The notes under the pieces: model-generated
The model's database searches: none
Told to the model about the DNA's origin: nothing
What the model saw: only the letters and a program-made list of their open reading frames with translations
Assembly: GCF_023278085.1 (NCBI RefSeq)
Contig: NZ_CP066265.1
Location: forward strand, 62,001 to 126,000
DNA length: 64,000 bases
Reading direction: 5' to 3'
From: Pseudomonas syringae
GTDB lineage: Bacteria > Pseudomonadota > Gammaproteobacteria > Pseudomonadales > Pseudomonadaceae
Program-made: the position numbers and the translations under genes
Shown here: positions 34,946 to 42,761 of the stretch, in pieces
Position numbering within the stretch: position 1 is the stretch's first letter
Layout of the letters: every line of letters begins with the position of its first letter

Positions 34946-36099
34946 GCCCACGCGCACTGGAAATCCTCAAGCGCCTGATTGCCTTCGACACCGTGTCATC
35001 AGAGCCGAACATGGCGCTGATCGAATACGTTCGCGAGCTGCTGGCGAGCAAGGGCATCGAGTCGTTGATCGTCAAGGACGAAACCGGCAAGAAGGCCAAC
35101 CTGTTCGCCAGCACCGGTCCGCGAGACGTGCCGGGCGTGTTGCTTTCCGGCCACACCGATGTAGTGCCGGCTGCCGGTCAGGCGTGGACGATGCCCCCGT
35201 TTCAGGCCACCCTGCGCGACGGGCGTATTTATGGCCGTGGCACCTGTGACATGAAGGGGTTTATCGCGCTGGCGATCGACGCGATGCTCAATGCGGCGGA
35301 CATGACCTTGCTGCGGCCGTTGCAACTGGCCTTGTCCCACGATGAAGAAATCGGCTGTGTCGGCGTGCGGCGTCTGCTGGATGTGCTGCACCTCGCGCCG
35401 GTGCGTCCTTTCCTGTGCGTGGTGGGCGAACCTACGCTGATGCAGTTTGCCGTCGGGCACAAAGGCAAGGCGTCCTATCGCACCTTCTGCCGGGGCCAGG
35501 AAGCGCATTCTTCGCTGGCGCCCCGGGCAGTCAATGCGATTCATCTGGCCAGTGATTTCATCGCTGAACTGCGTAACAGCCAGAAACGGATCGAGCAGCA
35601 GGGCGCGCGTGACGAGGGCTATGACATTCCTTACAGCACCGTGCACATCGGGCGTATCGATGGCGGCAAGGCGCTGAATATTGTGCCCAATCTGTGCACC
35701 CTGGAATTCGAATACCGCAACCTGCCGGGGGACAATCCCGACCTGTTGCTGGAGCAACTGCGCGAGCGTGCCGAAGTGCTGGTACGCGAAGCGCGGCAGC
35801 TGTCGGGCGTGGCGGCCATCGAGATCGAAGTCATGAACGAGTACCCGGCGCTGGAGACCCATCCAAGCGTCGAAGCAGTGCGCATGCTGCACGCGTTTGC
35901 CGAACCGGGCACGCAGAACATCAAGGTCTCGTATGGCACCGAAGGTGGTCTGTTCGCCGGGCGGCTCAACGTGCCGGTGGTGGTGTGCGGGCCGGGTTCC
36001 ATCGAGCAGGCGCACAAGCCGGACGAGTTCATCGACGAGAGCCAGATGGATGCGGGCGAGCGCTTTTTGCAAAGTCTGCTGGGCTCGCTGAAGCAGTAG
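34942..36099 (+). CDS. ArgE-like M20 metallo-amidohydrolase
   Basis: A 385-residue M20 family hydrolase of the acetylornithine deacetylase group. The binuclear metal site is intact: His71 and Asp73 in SGHTDVV, Asp103 in CDMKG, and Glu135-Glu136 in HDEEIG; later GEPT and a second metal ligand near the C-terminus (EQAHKPDEF). The enzyme would remove an N-acyl group from an amino acid or amine. A core arginine pathway role is unlikely because it is translationally coupled (4-bp overlap) to the amine dehydrogenase genes; it should be a cluster-specific deacylase. Tagged argE-like without a symbol for that reason. Confidence 0.88.
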   Translation: MSPRALEILKRLIAFDTVSSEPNMALIEYVRELLASKGIESLIVKDETGKKANLFASTGPRDVPGVLLSGHTDVVPAAGQAWTMPPFQATLRDGRIYGRGTCDMKGFIALAIDAMLNAADMTLLRPLQLALSHDEEIGCVGVRRLLDVLHLAPVRPFLCVVGEPTLMQFAVGHKGKASYRTFCRGQEAHSSLAPRAVNAIHLASDFIAELRNSQKRIEQQGARDEGYDIPYSTVHIGRIDGGKALNIVPNLCTLEFEYRNLPGDNPDLLLEQLRERAEVLVREARQLSGVAAIEIEVMNEYPALETHPSVEAVRMLHAFAEPGTQNIKVSYGTEGGLFAGRLNVPVVVCGPGSIEQAHKPDEFIDESQMDAGERFLQSLLGSLKQ

Positions 36100-36210
36100 A
36101 GGCTGCCGTCCGGGCGCGAATTTCAGCATCGGACGCTGCCGTTATCCTGCTTTCAGCATCCTGGCCTGTGACGTCTGCCTAGACTGGCAGTCATCCCGCA
36201 ACAGGACTCG

Positions 36211-37674
36211 ATGACCATGCTCAAGAATCAGTTGAAAGACCCCAGCCTGCTGGTGGACCGCGCCTATGTCGATGGGCAATGGATCAGCGCTGACGACGGT
36301 GCAACGCTGACCATCAGCGACCCGGCGACCGGCGAAATGATCGCGCAGGTTCCGGCGCTGCAAGGCGTCGAAACCCGGCGTGCCATCGAAGCGGCTGATC
36401 GGGCCTGGCCTGCCTGGCGCGCCCGACCTGCCGCCGAACGTGCGGCCTTGCTGGAACGCTGGCACCAGGCGATGCTCGACAACGTCGAAGACCTGGCGTT
36501 GATCATGACCCTTGAGCAGGGCAAGCCGCTGAACGAGTCGCGTGGCGAGATCCGCTACGGTGCCAGCTTCGTCAAATGGTTCGCCGAAGAGGCACGTCGT
36601 TCCTACGGCGAAACCATCCCGACGCCCAGTGCAGATCGTCGTTTGATGACGCTCAAGCAGCCGGTCGGCGTCTGCGCCGCGATTACACCGTGGAACTTCC
36701 CCAACGCGATGATCACTCGCAAGTGCGCGCCAGCCCTGGCCGCAGGTTGCCCGATCATCGTCAAACCTTCGGACCTCACGCCGCTGTCGGCGCTGGCCCT
36801 GGCCGTGCTGGCCGAGCGTGTGGGCATTCCTGCCGGGGTGTTCAACGTGATCACCGGCATGCCGACCGGCATCGGTGAAGAACTGACCGGCAACCCGGTG
36901 GTGCGCAAGATTTCCTTTACCGGCTCGACTCCGGTCGGCCGCTTGCTGATGCGCCAAAGCGCTGAACACATCAAGCGCCTGAGTCTTGAGCTGGGTGGTA
37001 ACGCGCCTTTTATCGTCTTCGATGACGCTGATCTGGAGCAGGCGGTAGCAGGCATCATGCTCAGCAAATTCCGCAACGCCGGGCAGACCTGCGTGTGCGC
37101 CAACCGGATTCTGGTGCAGGACGGGATCTACGACCGTTTCGCGGCGCGTCTGGTAGAAGAGGTCGCCAGGCTCAAAGTGGGCAACGGCCTGGAAGAGGGT
37201 GTGACCATTGGTCCGCTGATCAACCCGGCAGCGGTCAGCAAGGTCACCCGGCACATCGACGATGCACTGAGTCAGGGGGCGAAGTTGCTGTACGGCGAGC
37301 GTCCCGGCGGCGACAACCAGTTCGTCCAGCCGACCGTGTTGGGCGATACCCATGCAGGCATGCTGCTGGCCAACGAAGAAACCTTTGGCCCGGTCGCTCC
37401 GCTGATGCGCTTCACCGATGAAGCCGAGGCGCTCGCGCTGGCCAACGCTACGCCTTATGGCCTGGGCGCGTACTACTTCACCCAGGACCTGCGCCGCTCA
37501 TGGCGTTTCGGCGAAGCGCTGGAGTTCGGCATGGTCGGCCTCAACACCGGCATCATCTCCATGGAAGTCGCCCCGTTCGGTGGCATCAAACAGTCCGGCC
37601 TGGGCCGTGAAGGCTCAAGCTACGGGCTGGATGAGTACCTGGAAGTGAAGGCGTTTCATGTCGGCGGTCTGTAA
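36211..37674 (+). CDS. gabD: NAD(P)-dependent succinate-semialdehyde-type dehydrogenase (GabD-like)
   Basis: A 487-residue aldehyde dehydrogenase. The catalytic Glu260 is in RLSLELGGNAP and the nucleophile Cys294 in NAGQTCVCANR, with a second Cys296 two residues later, the CxC pair known to give redox control in some SSADHs. The NAD-binding region is FTGSTPVGRLL, and WNFPNAMITRK is typical of SSADH. The start at 36211 has AGGA four bases before it; ATG at 36217 is a possible alternative. Lies 111 bp after the M20 gene and probably oxidises the aldehyde released by the amine oxidases to an acid entering the TCA cycle. The symbol is by similarity; the true substrate may differ. Confidence 0.85.
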   Translation: MTMLKNQLKDPSLLVDRAYVDGQWISADDGATLTISDPATGEMIAQVPALQGVETRRAIEAADRAWPAWRARPAAERAALLERWHQAMLDNVEDLALIMTLEQGKPLNESRGEIRYGASFVKWFAEEARRSYGETIPTPSADRRLMTLKQPVGVCAAITPWNFPNAMITRKCAPALAAGCPIIVKPSDLTPLSALALAVLAERVGIPAGVFNVITGMPTGIGEELTGNPVVRKISFTGSTPVGRLLMRQSAEHIKRLSLELGGNAPFIVFDDADLEQAVAGIMLSKFRNAGQTCVCANRILVQDGIYDRFAARLVEEVARLKVGNGLEEGVTIGPLINPAAVSKVTRHIDDALSQGAKLLYGERPGGDNQFVQPTVLGDTHAGMLLANEETFGPVAPLMRFTDEAEALALANATPYGLGAYYFTQDLRRSWRFGEALEFGMVGLNTGIISMEVAPFGGIKQSGLGREGSSYGLDEYLEVKAFHVGGL

Positions 37675-37702
37675 GGCGGGATAACCACGCGCGGCCTCGA
37701 GA

Positions 37703-37723
37703 ATCGCCTCTAGTAGGGGCGAT
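37703..37723. terminator. Possible shared hairpin between converging gabD and hypothetical gene
   Basis: ATCGCCTC / GGGGCGAT (8 bp with one wobble pair) around the loop TAGTA, on the stop codon of the minus-strand gene. No T tract on either strand, so confidence is low. Confidence 0.3.
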
Positions 37724-38213
37724 CCACCTGCTGTGCAGCCCTGCTGTCTCTCTGGGTCAACAGATCCGATGCCAGGGTGTAATCCTTCTGGAAGGCCGGG
37801 CTTTCGATCCACTCGATGGCGGTGTCTTCGTCCTCATCGTGATACATGGCGCGATACACGATCAGCAAGCCCATCATGAAGTCCGTGGCGGGGTCTTCTT
37901 CCTCTTCGGAAATCACCAGTGCCAGCACCGGGTACTGCAGGAAAACCACGCACAGCGCCAATTGACTGATGGCTTCGGCAGCATTCATGGCCACGAACAG
38001 GTCATCGTAGTCGGCAGGGTCGAAGCCGTTCTCGACGATGTCCGGGAAGTCGAAGGTATTGAGGTCGAGTTCGACATCATCAAACGGCTGATTGACCAGC
38101 GCAGAGGCGAATACCGGATGGACCAGGCGAGTCGGGGATTTGCCCGAACGGTTCTGCTTGGCTTTGATCTTCGCGCGTTTGGCACGTTTCTGCTGCTTGT
38201 CTGGCGAGGCCAT
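37710..38213 (-). CDS. Conserved hypothetical protein
   Basis: A 167-residue soluble protein I recognise only as a conserved pseudomonad hypothetical. The N-terminus is very basic (KQQKRAKRAKIKAKQ, about 6-20), and an acidic middle follows (EEEEDPATDFM, HDEDEDTAIEWIE). A hydrophobic helix, LALCVVFLQYPVLALVI, is present but is short for a membrane span and flanked by polar residues. I chose MASPDKQQ at 38213 because the longer frame crosses spacer DNA. No catalytic motif is visible. It converges with gabD and is separate from the chemoreceptor gene upstream, which ends in a terminator. Confidence 0.72.
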   Translation of the reverse strand: MASPDKQQKRAKRAKIKAKQNRSGKSPTRLVHPVFASALVNQPFDDVELDLNTFDFPDIVENGFDPADYDDLFVAMNAAEAISQLALCVVFLQYPVLALVISEEEEDPATDFMMGLLIVYRAMYHDEDEDTAIEWIESPAFQKDYTLASDLLTQRDSRAAQQVDRPY

Positions 38214-38317
38214 GAGCGGTCCTTTGGCGGGCGGTGTGGGGCAATGGCGACTATTGAAACGCAGAAGCAGGCAATAACCAAGGTCTGGCCGTAAATAGCG
38301 CAATGCCGGGCAATAAA

Positions 38318-38338
38318 AAACCCGCCTTACGCGGGTTT
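38318..38338 (-). terminator. Rho-independent terminator of the chemoreceptor gene
   Basis: Perfect 8-bp stem AAACCCGC / GCGGGTTT, 5-nt loop, with a TTTTTTATTG tract on the minus strand. It is 25 bp beyond the stop codon at 38363. Confidence 0.88.
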
Positions 38339-38362
38339 GATTATTTCTGTCTTATCAACGCG

Positions 38363-39709
38363 TCAACGTTTACTCGGCTTCGAAAACGCCTCGGCTTCAT
38401 CCATGCGGTTGGCAAACATACTGACCGCCTCGACAGCATCGCTTGCGCCGTCGCGAATCTGCACGATCACCTGCCCGGCCTGATCCGCCAGCGTCACGCC
38501 CCGGTTGGCACCTTCCTGGGTGGCGCTCATGCTGGCTACGGCTTCGCGCGTTTCGGCGAGGATCTTGCCGATCATTTCGGCAATTTCCGTGGTCGAGCCG
38601 CTGGTGCGTCCTGCAAGCTGACGTACTTCGTCGGCCACCACCGCAAACCCGCGACCCTGATCACCGGCCCGTGCGGCCTCGATGGCGGCGTTGAGCGCTA
38701 ACAGATTGGTCTGATCCGCGATGCCACGAATGGTGTTGACGATCGCGGTGATCTGTTCGGAGCGATCACCCAACTGACTCACCAGCTTCGCCGAGGCACC
38801 AATGTTTTCGGCAATCTGCCGCATCTCCCGCGCAGTGTCCTGAATGACCAGGGTGCCCTGCTCGGCCACTTTCTCGGTTTCTGCCGAAATATGGTAAGCC
38901 CGCGAGGCGCCGTGCGCGTCAGCGTCCTGCTTTTCAACCCGTGCGCTAATGTCGCTGGCGAACTTCACCACTTTGTAGAGTTTGCCCTCAACATCAAACA
39001 CCGGGTTGTACGTTGCCTCCAGCCACACCACCCGGCCGTTCTTGCCGATCCGCTTGAACTGCCCGCCGACAAACTCGCCATGGTTCAGTTTGCGCCAGAA
39101 GTCTGTGTATTCAGGGCTGTTGACCAGCGACGGTTCGCAGAAAGATCGGTGATGTTTGCCTTTGATTTCATTCAGCGCATAACCCATGACATTCAGGAAG
39201 TTGCTGTTGGCGGCGATCACATTGCCAGCGGGGTCGAACTCACAAATGGCCATGGCGCGATCGACAGCGGCCAGCTTGCTGCGGGTCTCGTTTTCGAGCA
39301 TGACCTGCGAGGTGACATCCAGCGCGTATTTGACGACTTTGAATACGTTGCCCTGAGCATCGCTTACCGGGTTGTAACTGGCTTCCAGCCAGACGTTGTG
39401 GCCGCTCTTGTTGAGGCGCTTGAATTTTCCGGAGATGAATTTGCCCGCCCGTAAAGAAGCCCAGAGATCTGCGTACTCGCGGCTGCGGAGCATGTCGGGT
39501 TCGCAAAAATCCCGGTGCGTCTTGCCTGCAATGTCTTCTGGCCGATACCCCATCGTCGCCAGAAAGTTATCGTTGGCGCGAAGGATCTTGCCATCGAGGT
39601 CCATTTCGACGACAGCCATCGATCTTTCCAGCGCGTTTGTCAGTCCTTTGAGCGTGTCTACCTCAGCCTTCATGGCGGTCAGTTCAGCCTTGCTCTTGTT
39701 TCCGAACAT
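38363..39709 (-). CDS. BdlA-like cytosolic PAS-PAS chemoreceptor
   Basis: A 448-residue methyl-accepting-type signal transducer with two PAS domains and no membrane segment or HAMP domain. PAS1 is about 15-130 ([25 protein letters not shown]) and PAS2 about 135-250 ([25 protein letters not shown]); the two are clearly repeats of one another, including a shared HRDFCEP/HRSFCEP block. The C-terminal coiled coil contains the conserved hairpin tip of the MCP signalling domain ([42 protein letters not shown]). The layout is that of P. aeruginosa BdlA, which promotes biofilm dispersal via c-di-GMP. The AGGGG ribosome binding site supports the ATG at 39709. It is monocistronic. Confidence 0.9.
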   Translation of the reverse strand: MFGNKSKAELTAMKAEVDTLKGLTNALERSMAVVEMDLDGKILRANDNFLATMGYRPEDIAGKTHRDFCEPDMLRSREYADLWASLRAGKFISGKFKRLNKSGHNVWLEASYNPVSDAQGNVFKVVKYALDVTSQVMLENETRSKLAAVDRAMAICEFDPAGNVIAANSNFLNVMGYALNEIKGKHHRSFCEPSLVNSPEYTDFWRKLNHGEFVGGQFKRIGKNGRVVWLEATYNPVFDVEGKLYKVVKFASDISARVEKQDADAHGASRAYHISAETEKVAEQGTLVIQDTAREMRQIAENIGASAKLVSQLGDRSEQITAIVNTIRGIADQTNLLALNAAIEAARAGDQGRGFAVVADEVRQLAGRTSGSTTEIAEMIGKILAETREAVASMSATQEGANRGVTLADQAGQVIVQIRDGASDAVEAVSMFANRMDEAEAFSKPSKR

Positions 39710-40031
39710 AACGTACCCCTGGTGTTTTTACGGACGGATTGCTCTCAGGCTATCGACACAAATTGTCGCGACATTAATTTGTCAGGCGGCAAAGCAGACA
39801 GGCGGGTAGGGTCTTTTTTATGTCAAAAAACTGTAAATGCGTTTGAATGGATCGTGCTGGCGAAGAGAGCTTTTTGAGTGCTTTACGGTGGAGCGACAGC
39901 TGTCTGCCATTCGCCAAACGGCAGACAAAGAAAAGCCCGCGATGGGGGAGCGGGCTTAAGGATTCACACTTGGGAGCAGCTCTACAATGACGTGTCGGCT
40001 GTGAAAAGTTTGTGAAGGGTTTTCACTGTTT
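39710..40031. other. Intergenic region with two tandem hairpins
   Basis: About 320 bp between the chemoreceptor and lipoprotein genes (both minus). It holds the chemoreceptor promoter. It also holds two hairpins: TGTCTGCC / GGCAGACA (39901-39927) and the terminator at 39933-39957. No gene is supported. Confidence 0.6.
39933..39957 (-). terminator. Rho-independent terminator of the lipoprotein gene
   Basis: Perfect 8-bp stem AAGCCCGC / GCGGGCTT, 9-nt loop, followed on the minus strand by TTTTCTTTG. It lies 75 bp beyond the stop codon at 40032. Confidence 0.82.
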
Positions 40032-40310
40032 TCACTTTTTTTCCGGCTGAATCGTATTGGTCACTTCAGACGTCGGCACGAAGGTCTTCGACTCTTCGGC
40101 AGCCGCTTCCTTGGACGCCGCTTTATCCTTCGCCGCTTCGGTGTTCTCTTTGGCAGCCTCGTTCACCTTGTCCTGAGCGGATTCCATCTTCTCCTGGGAT
40201 TTTTCCTGGTGAGCCTGAGCATCCTGTGCTTTCTGTTCAGACTTGCTGTCGCAGGCAGCCAGACCCAGAGTGGCGGCGATGATGAGGGCAGAGGCAGTTA
40301 ACTTGAGCAC
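40032..40310 (-). CDS. Small lipoprotein with Lys/Glu-rich coiled coil
   Basis: A 92-residue lipoprotein read from the GTG at 40310, which has an AAGGA site upstream. The signal peptide LKLTASALIIAATLGLAAC ends with the lipobox LAAC (Cys20). The next residue is Asp21, which would favour inner-membrane retention in E. coli; the Pseudomonas rule is looser. The rest is Lys/Glu/Ala-rich (QKAQDAQAHQEKSQEKMESAQDKVNEAAKEN), a strong coiled-coil or extended helix. It resembles small Lpp-like or stress lipoproteins but no family is assigned. Confidence 0.78.
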   Translation of the reverse strand: MLKLTASALIIAATLGLAACDSKSEQKAQDAQAHQEKSQEKMESAQDKVNEAAKENTEAAKDKAASKEAAAEESKTFVPTSEVTNTIQPEKK

Positions 40311-40575
40311 GGAATGTTCCTTCAGATGGCAAATGTAGGGTTTCGAGGGCGAGCGGGGGGAGTTAGTTCAATGGGATGGGGCGGCTGCGGCTCTAGCCGG
40401 GTGGTCTTGATGCCGAATGCGGCTGCTGTTTGGTTTCGTTTTTTGAGGCTTCTTCACTAGAGGCTCCCGTCACTGAGCGCTTTGAATGGCTATCCAGTCA
40501 TCCAGAAATACCCAAATCAGCATCAATAGTATGATAATTTGATCGCCAACTATAACCAAGTCTGAGGTTTTAATC

Positions 40576-40821
40576 ATGGGAACCGTGCGCAAAACCATCA
40601 CCGTGACTGATCAGCAGGATGCCTGGATAAAGGCGCAGATTGACGTAGGCGGTTATACCAACGATAGCGAGTATATTCGCGACTTGATCCGCCGAGAGCA
40701 GGCCAGGAGCGCCGACATCGAGGCTATCCGCCTTGCGCTGATCGAAGGTGAATCCAGTGGTGAGCCTCGTCCATTCAATGCCGATGAATTCAAGCAGAGA
40801 ATGTTGAAAGCGAATGGCTGA
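40576..40821 (+). CDS. parD: ParD-like type II antitoxin (ribbon-helix-helix)
   Basis: An 81-residue ParD/CC2985-family antitoxin. The N-terminal ribbon-helix-helix is KTITVTDQQDAWIKAQIDVGGYTNDSEYIRDLIRREQ (about 6-42). The C-terminal toxin-binding tail ends in FNADEFKQRMLKANG. The DNA-binding part would repress its own promoter in the AT-rich stretch at about 40500-40560. A GAGG ribosome binding site precedes the ATG. It overlaps the parE start by 8 bp, the standard arrangement. The antitoxin reads as intact although its toxin gene is broken. Confidence 0.9.
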   Translation: MGTVRKTITVTDQQDAWIKAQIDVGGYTNDSEYIRDLIRREQARSADIEAIRLALIEGESSGEPRPFNADEFKQRMLKANG

Positions 40822-41024
40822 GTATCGTCTTGCACCTGCTGCGGAGCGCGATCTGGAAGCGATCTGGGTTTACACCTTTCATGAATGGGGCTCGACGCAG
40901 GCCAATCGTTATATCGATAGCATCACGAAGGTTTTTACGGAGCTGGCGCATTCACCCAAAACAGCCCAGACCTGCGATCACTCGTATTCTTCATGAGCGG
41001 ATGGATGCGCAGTCTTATATCTGA
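40814..41024 (+). pseudogene. parE: parE toxin gene broken by an internal deletion
   Basis: The first 53 or so codons encode a normal ParE start (AEYRLAPAAERDLEAIWVYT through LAHSPKTAQTCDH), after which the frame runs into an out-of-frame SYSS and a stop at 40996. In the +1 frame immediately after this point lies ITRILHERMDAQ, the usual ParE C-terminal end, finishing at 41024. Some 27 codons of the middle of the toxin (the region with IRPGYRRR and RHMIYFRI in relatives) are missing. This is a deletion with frameshift at about 40980, leaving an inactive toxin. Confidence 0.85.
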
Positions 41025-41086
41025 CGTCGAGCGCTGTGCTGGTTTTTTCAGGCAGGTACTCAGTCAAGAAAATTAAAGACAACAAA

Positions 41087-41107
41087 AAGCCCGCACGGGG
41101 CGGGCTT
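41087..41107 (-). terminator. Rho-independent terminator of tRNA-Phe
   Basis: Perfect 8-bp stem AAGCCCGC / GCGGGCTT with a 5-nt loop, and a TTTTTGTTG tract on the minus strand. It is 46 bp downstream of the tRNA 3' end. Confidence 0.85.
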
Positions 41108-41152
41108 CTTGTGTGCTTTCAGGTGTGCTTGGCATCACCTGAAAACGAAAGG

Positions 41153-41228
41153 TGGTGCCCAGAGACGGAATCGAACCGCCGACACGGGGATTTTCAATCC
41201 CCTGCTCTACCGACTGAGCTATCTGGGC
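41153..41228 (-). tRNA. tRNA-Phe (anticodon GAA)
   Basis: A 76-nt tRNA including encoded CCA. The 5' end is GCCCAGA, paired with TCTGGGC before the discriminator A and CCA. D arm AGCTCAGTCGGTAGAGC, anticodon stem-loop with GGGGATTGAAAATCCCC (anticodon GAA), and T arm GGCGGTTCGATTCCGTC are all normal. It lies between yggX (same strand) and the broken parDE, and such genes are frequent integration sites, but no integrase or duplicated 3' end was found here. Confidence 0.96.
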
Positions 41229-41329
41229 AACGGGGCGCATTAAACGTGTTTTTCAGGAGGTCGTCAAGCGTGTTTTTTCAAAAAATTGAATTATTACCGA
41301 CGCTTACGACCTTCACCGCGTGAAATGCT

Positions 41330-41602
41330 TTATTTTTCGGGGGGAACGTAGCCTTCGGCCTGGGCGTATTCTTCGCCTGAGAGGAACTTGTCCATCTCGG
41401 TCTGGAGGAATTTGCGGTCTTCGGCATTCATCATGTTCAGGCGACGTTCGTTGATCAGCAGGGTCTGGTGTTTCTGCCAGTCGGCCCAGGCTTTCTGCGA
41501 AACGTGGTTGAAGATGTCTTCACCCTTGGCGCCAGGGTATGGGGCGCGTTCCAGGCCGGGCAGTTCTTCTTTGTATTTGCGGCACATTACGGTGCGGGTC
41601 AT
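41330..41602 (-). CDS. yggX: Probable Fe(2+)-trafficking protein YggX
   Basis: A 90-residue YggX. The N-terminal [22 protein letters not shown] (with Cys7), the [24 protein letters not shown] core and the [18 protein letters not shown] end are the family hallmarks. In E. coli and Salmonella it protects iron-sulfur proteins and DNA from oxidative damage and is thought to chelate labile iron. It overlaps mutY by 4 bp (ATGA), the classical mutY-yggX pair, so they are co-translated. Confidence 0.96.
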   Translation of the reverse strand: MTRTVMCRKYKEELPGLERAPYPGAKGEDIFNHVSQKAWADWQKHQTLLINERRLNMMNAEDRKFLQTEMDKFLSGEEYAQAEGYVPPEK

Positions 41603-42666
41603 GACGACTCTCCTGCGTTCAATACGTCGGCTGCGCGTTTGAGCAGCTTTTTCACCGGGGCGGCAAGGCCCAGGCGTGGCGGGGTGGCGAGGTTATACCA
41701 GAGCCAGTCGGCCTCGGCCACGTGATGGGCGGATTCCTGGACTTCGATCAGCCAGGGCTCGATGCTCAACTGGAAGTGGCTGAAGGTGTGGATCAGCCCC
41801 GGCAGTTCGTGGTGTTCGCCCAGTTCCAGTGCGTGTTGTGTGGCCAGATGCTTCAGGTCTGCAAAGTCGTCCAGCTCCGGCAGGCTCCACAGGCCGCCCC
41901 ACAAGCCGCTGGAAGGACGACGATAAAGCAGAATCGCGCCGTCGCGGTTGGCCAGCATCGGCATCAGCGTGCGCTTCTGCGGGACGGTCTTGCGTGGCTT
42001 GGGGATCGGGTAGCGGGTTTCCAGGCCCAGCATGTGTGCCTGACAGCCACGCTCCAGCGGGCACAGCAGGCAGCTGGGTTTACTGCGGGTGCAGAGCGTG
42101 GCGCCGAGGTCCATCATCGCCTGGGTGTAGTTATTGACGCGGCTGTGCGGTGTGAAGCGCTCGGCGGTGGCCCACAGTTGTTTGGCGACCTTGGGTTCGC
42201 CGGGATAGCCCTCTTGCGCGGTAAAGCGCGCTAGCACCCGTTTGACGTTGCCATCCAGGATGGGCGCACGAATACCCATGCTCAGGCTGGCAATTGCGCC
42301 TGCGGTGGACAGGCCGATACCGGGCAGCAGAATCAGTTTTTCGACGTCGCGGGGAAACTCGCCGTCGTGATCGGCGACGACGATTTTTGCGGTCTTCTGC
42401 AGGTTGCGGGCGCGGGTGTAGTAACCCAGCCCGGTCCACAGGTGCAGCACTTCGTCTTCAGGCGCGTCAGCCAGCGCCTGCACGGTCGGCAGGGCTTCCA
42501 TGAAGCGCTCGAAGTAGTTCAGGACGGTGCTGACCTGGGTCTGCTGCAGCATGATTTCCGATACCCAGACCCGATAGGGCGTGATGCCCTGTTGCCAGGG
42601 CAGGTCGTGTCGGCCATGACGGTCGTACCAGTCCAGCACGGCGCTGGAGAATTGTTCAGGTTGCAT
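41599..42666 (-). CDS. mutY: A/G-specific adenine DNA glycosylase MutY
   Basis: A 355-residue MutY that removes adenine paired with 8-oxoguanine. The helix-hairpin-helix is [13 protein letters not shown] (about 113-125), with catalytic Glu37 in [10 protein letters not shown] and Asp138 in [10 protein letters not shown]. The four cluster cysteines are Cys192, Cys199, Cys202 and Cys208. A C-terminal NUDIX-like domain (about 220-345) recognises the oxidised base. Length is normal. It lies between asmA and yggX, as in other pseudomonads. Confidence 0.96.
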   Translation of the reverse strand: MQPEQFSSAVLDWYDRHGRHDLPWQQGITPYRVWVSEIMLQQTQVSTVLNYFERFMEALPTVQALADAPEDEVLHLWTGLGYYTRARNLQKTAKIVVADHDGEFPRDVEKLILLPGIGLSTAGAIASLSMGIRAPILDGNVKRVLARFTAQEGYPGEPKVAKQLWATAERFTPHSRVNNYTQAMMDLGATLCTRSKPSCLLCPLERGCQAHMLGLETRYPIPKPRKTVPQKRTLMPMLANRDGAILLYRRPSSGLWGGLWSLPELDDFADLKHLATQHALELGEHHELPGLIHTFSHFQLSIEPWLIEVQESAHHVAEADWLWYNLATPPRLGLAAPVKKLLKRAADVLNAGESS

Positions 42667-42721
42667 GGCCTGGAGGGCTCTCGTCGTCGGAATGTGAAAG
42701 TCTTTTACTGCCAGGCGTCAG

Positions 42722-42743
42722 GGAGCGCCGTAATGGGCGCTCC
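42722..42743 (-). terminator. Hairpin between asmA and mutY
   Basis: Perfect 8-bp stem GGAGCGCC / GGCGCTCC with a 6-nt loop, 18 bp past the asmA stop codon. There is no T tract on the minus strand, so it may stabilise the 3' end or partially terminate. Confidence 0.4.
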
Positions 42744-42761
42744 TGAGCCGTCAGCCCTGGG

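Noticed and set aside
36185..36200. TGGCAGTCATCCCGCA resembling a sigma-54 promoter before gabD
   Set aside because: The spacing GG-N10-GC fits, but transcription would start at or after the start codon, leaving no room for the ribosome binding site.
41153..41228. tRNA-Phe as the attachment site of an integrated element
   Set aside because: No integrase gene and no repeated tRNA 3' end found on either side within the window.
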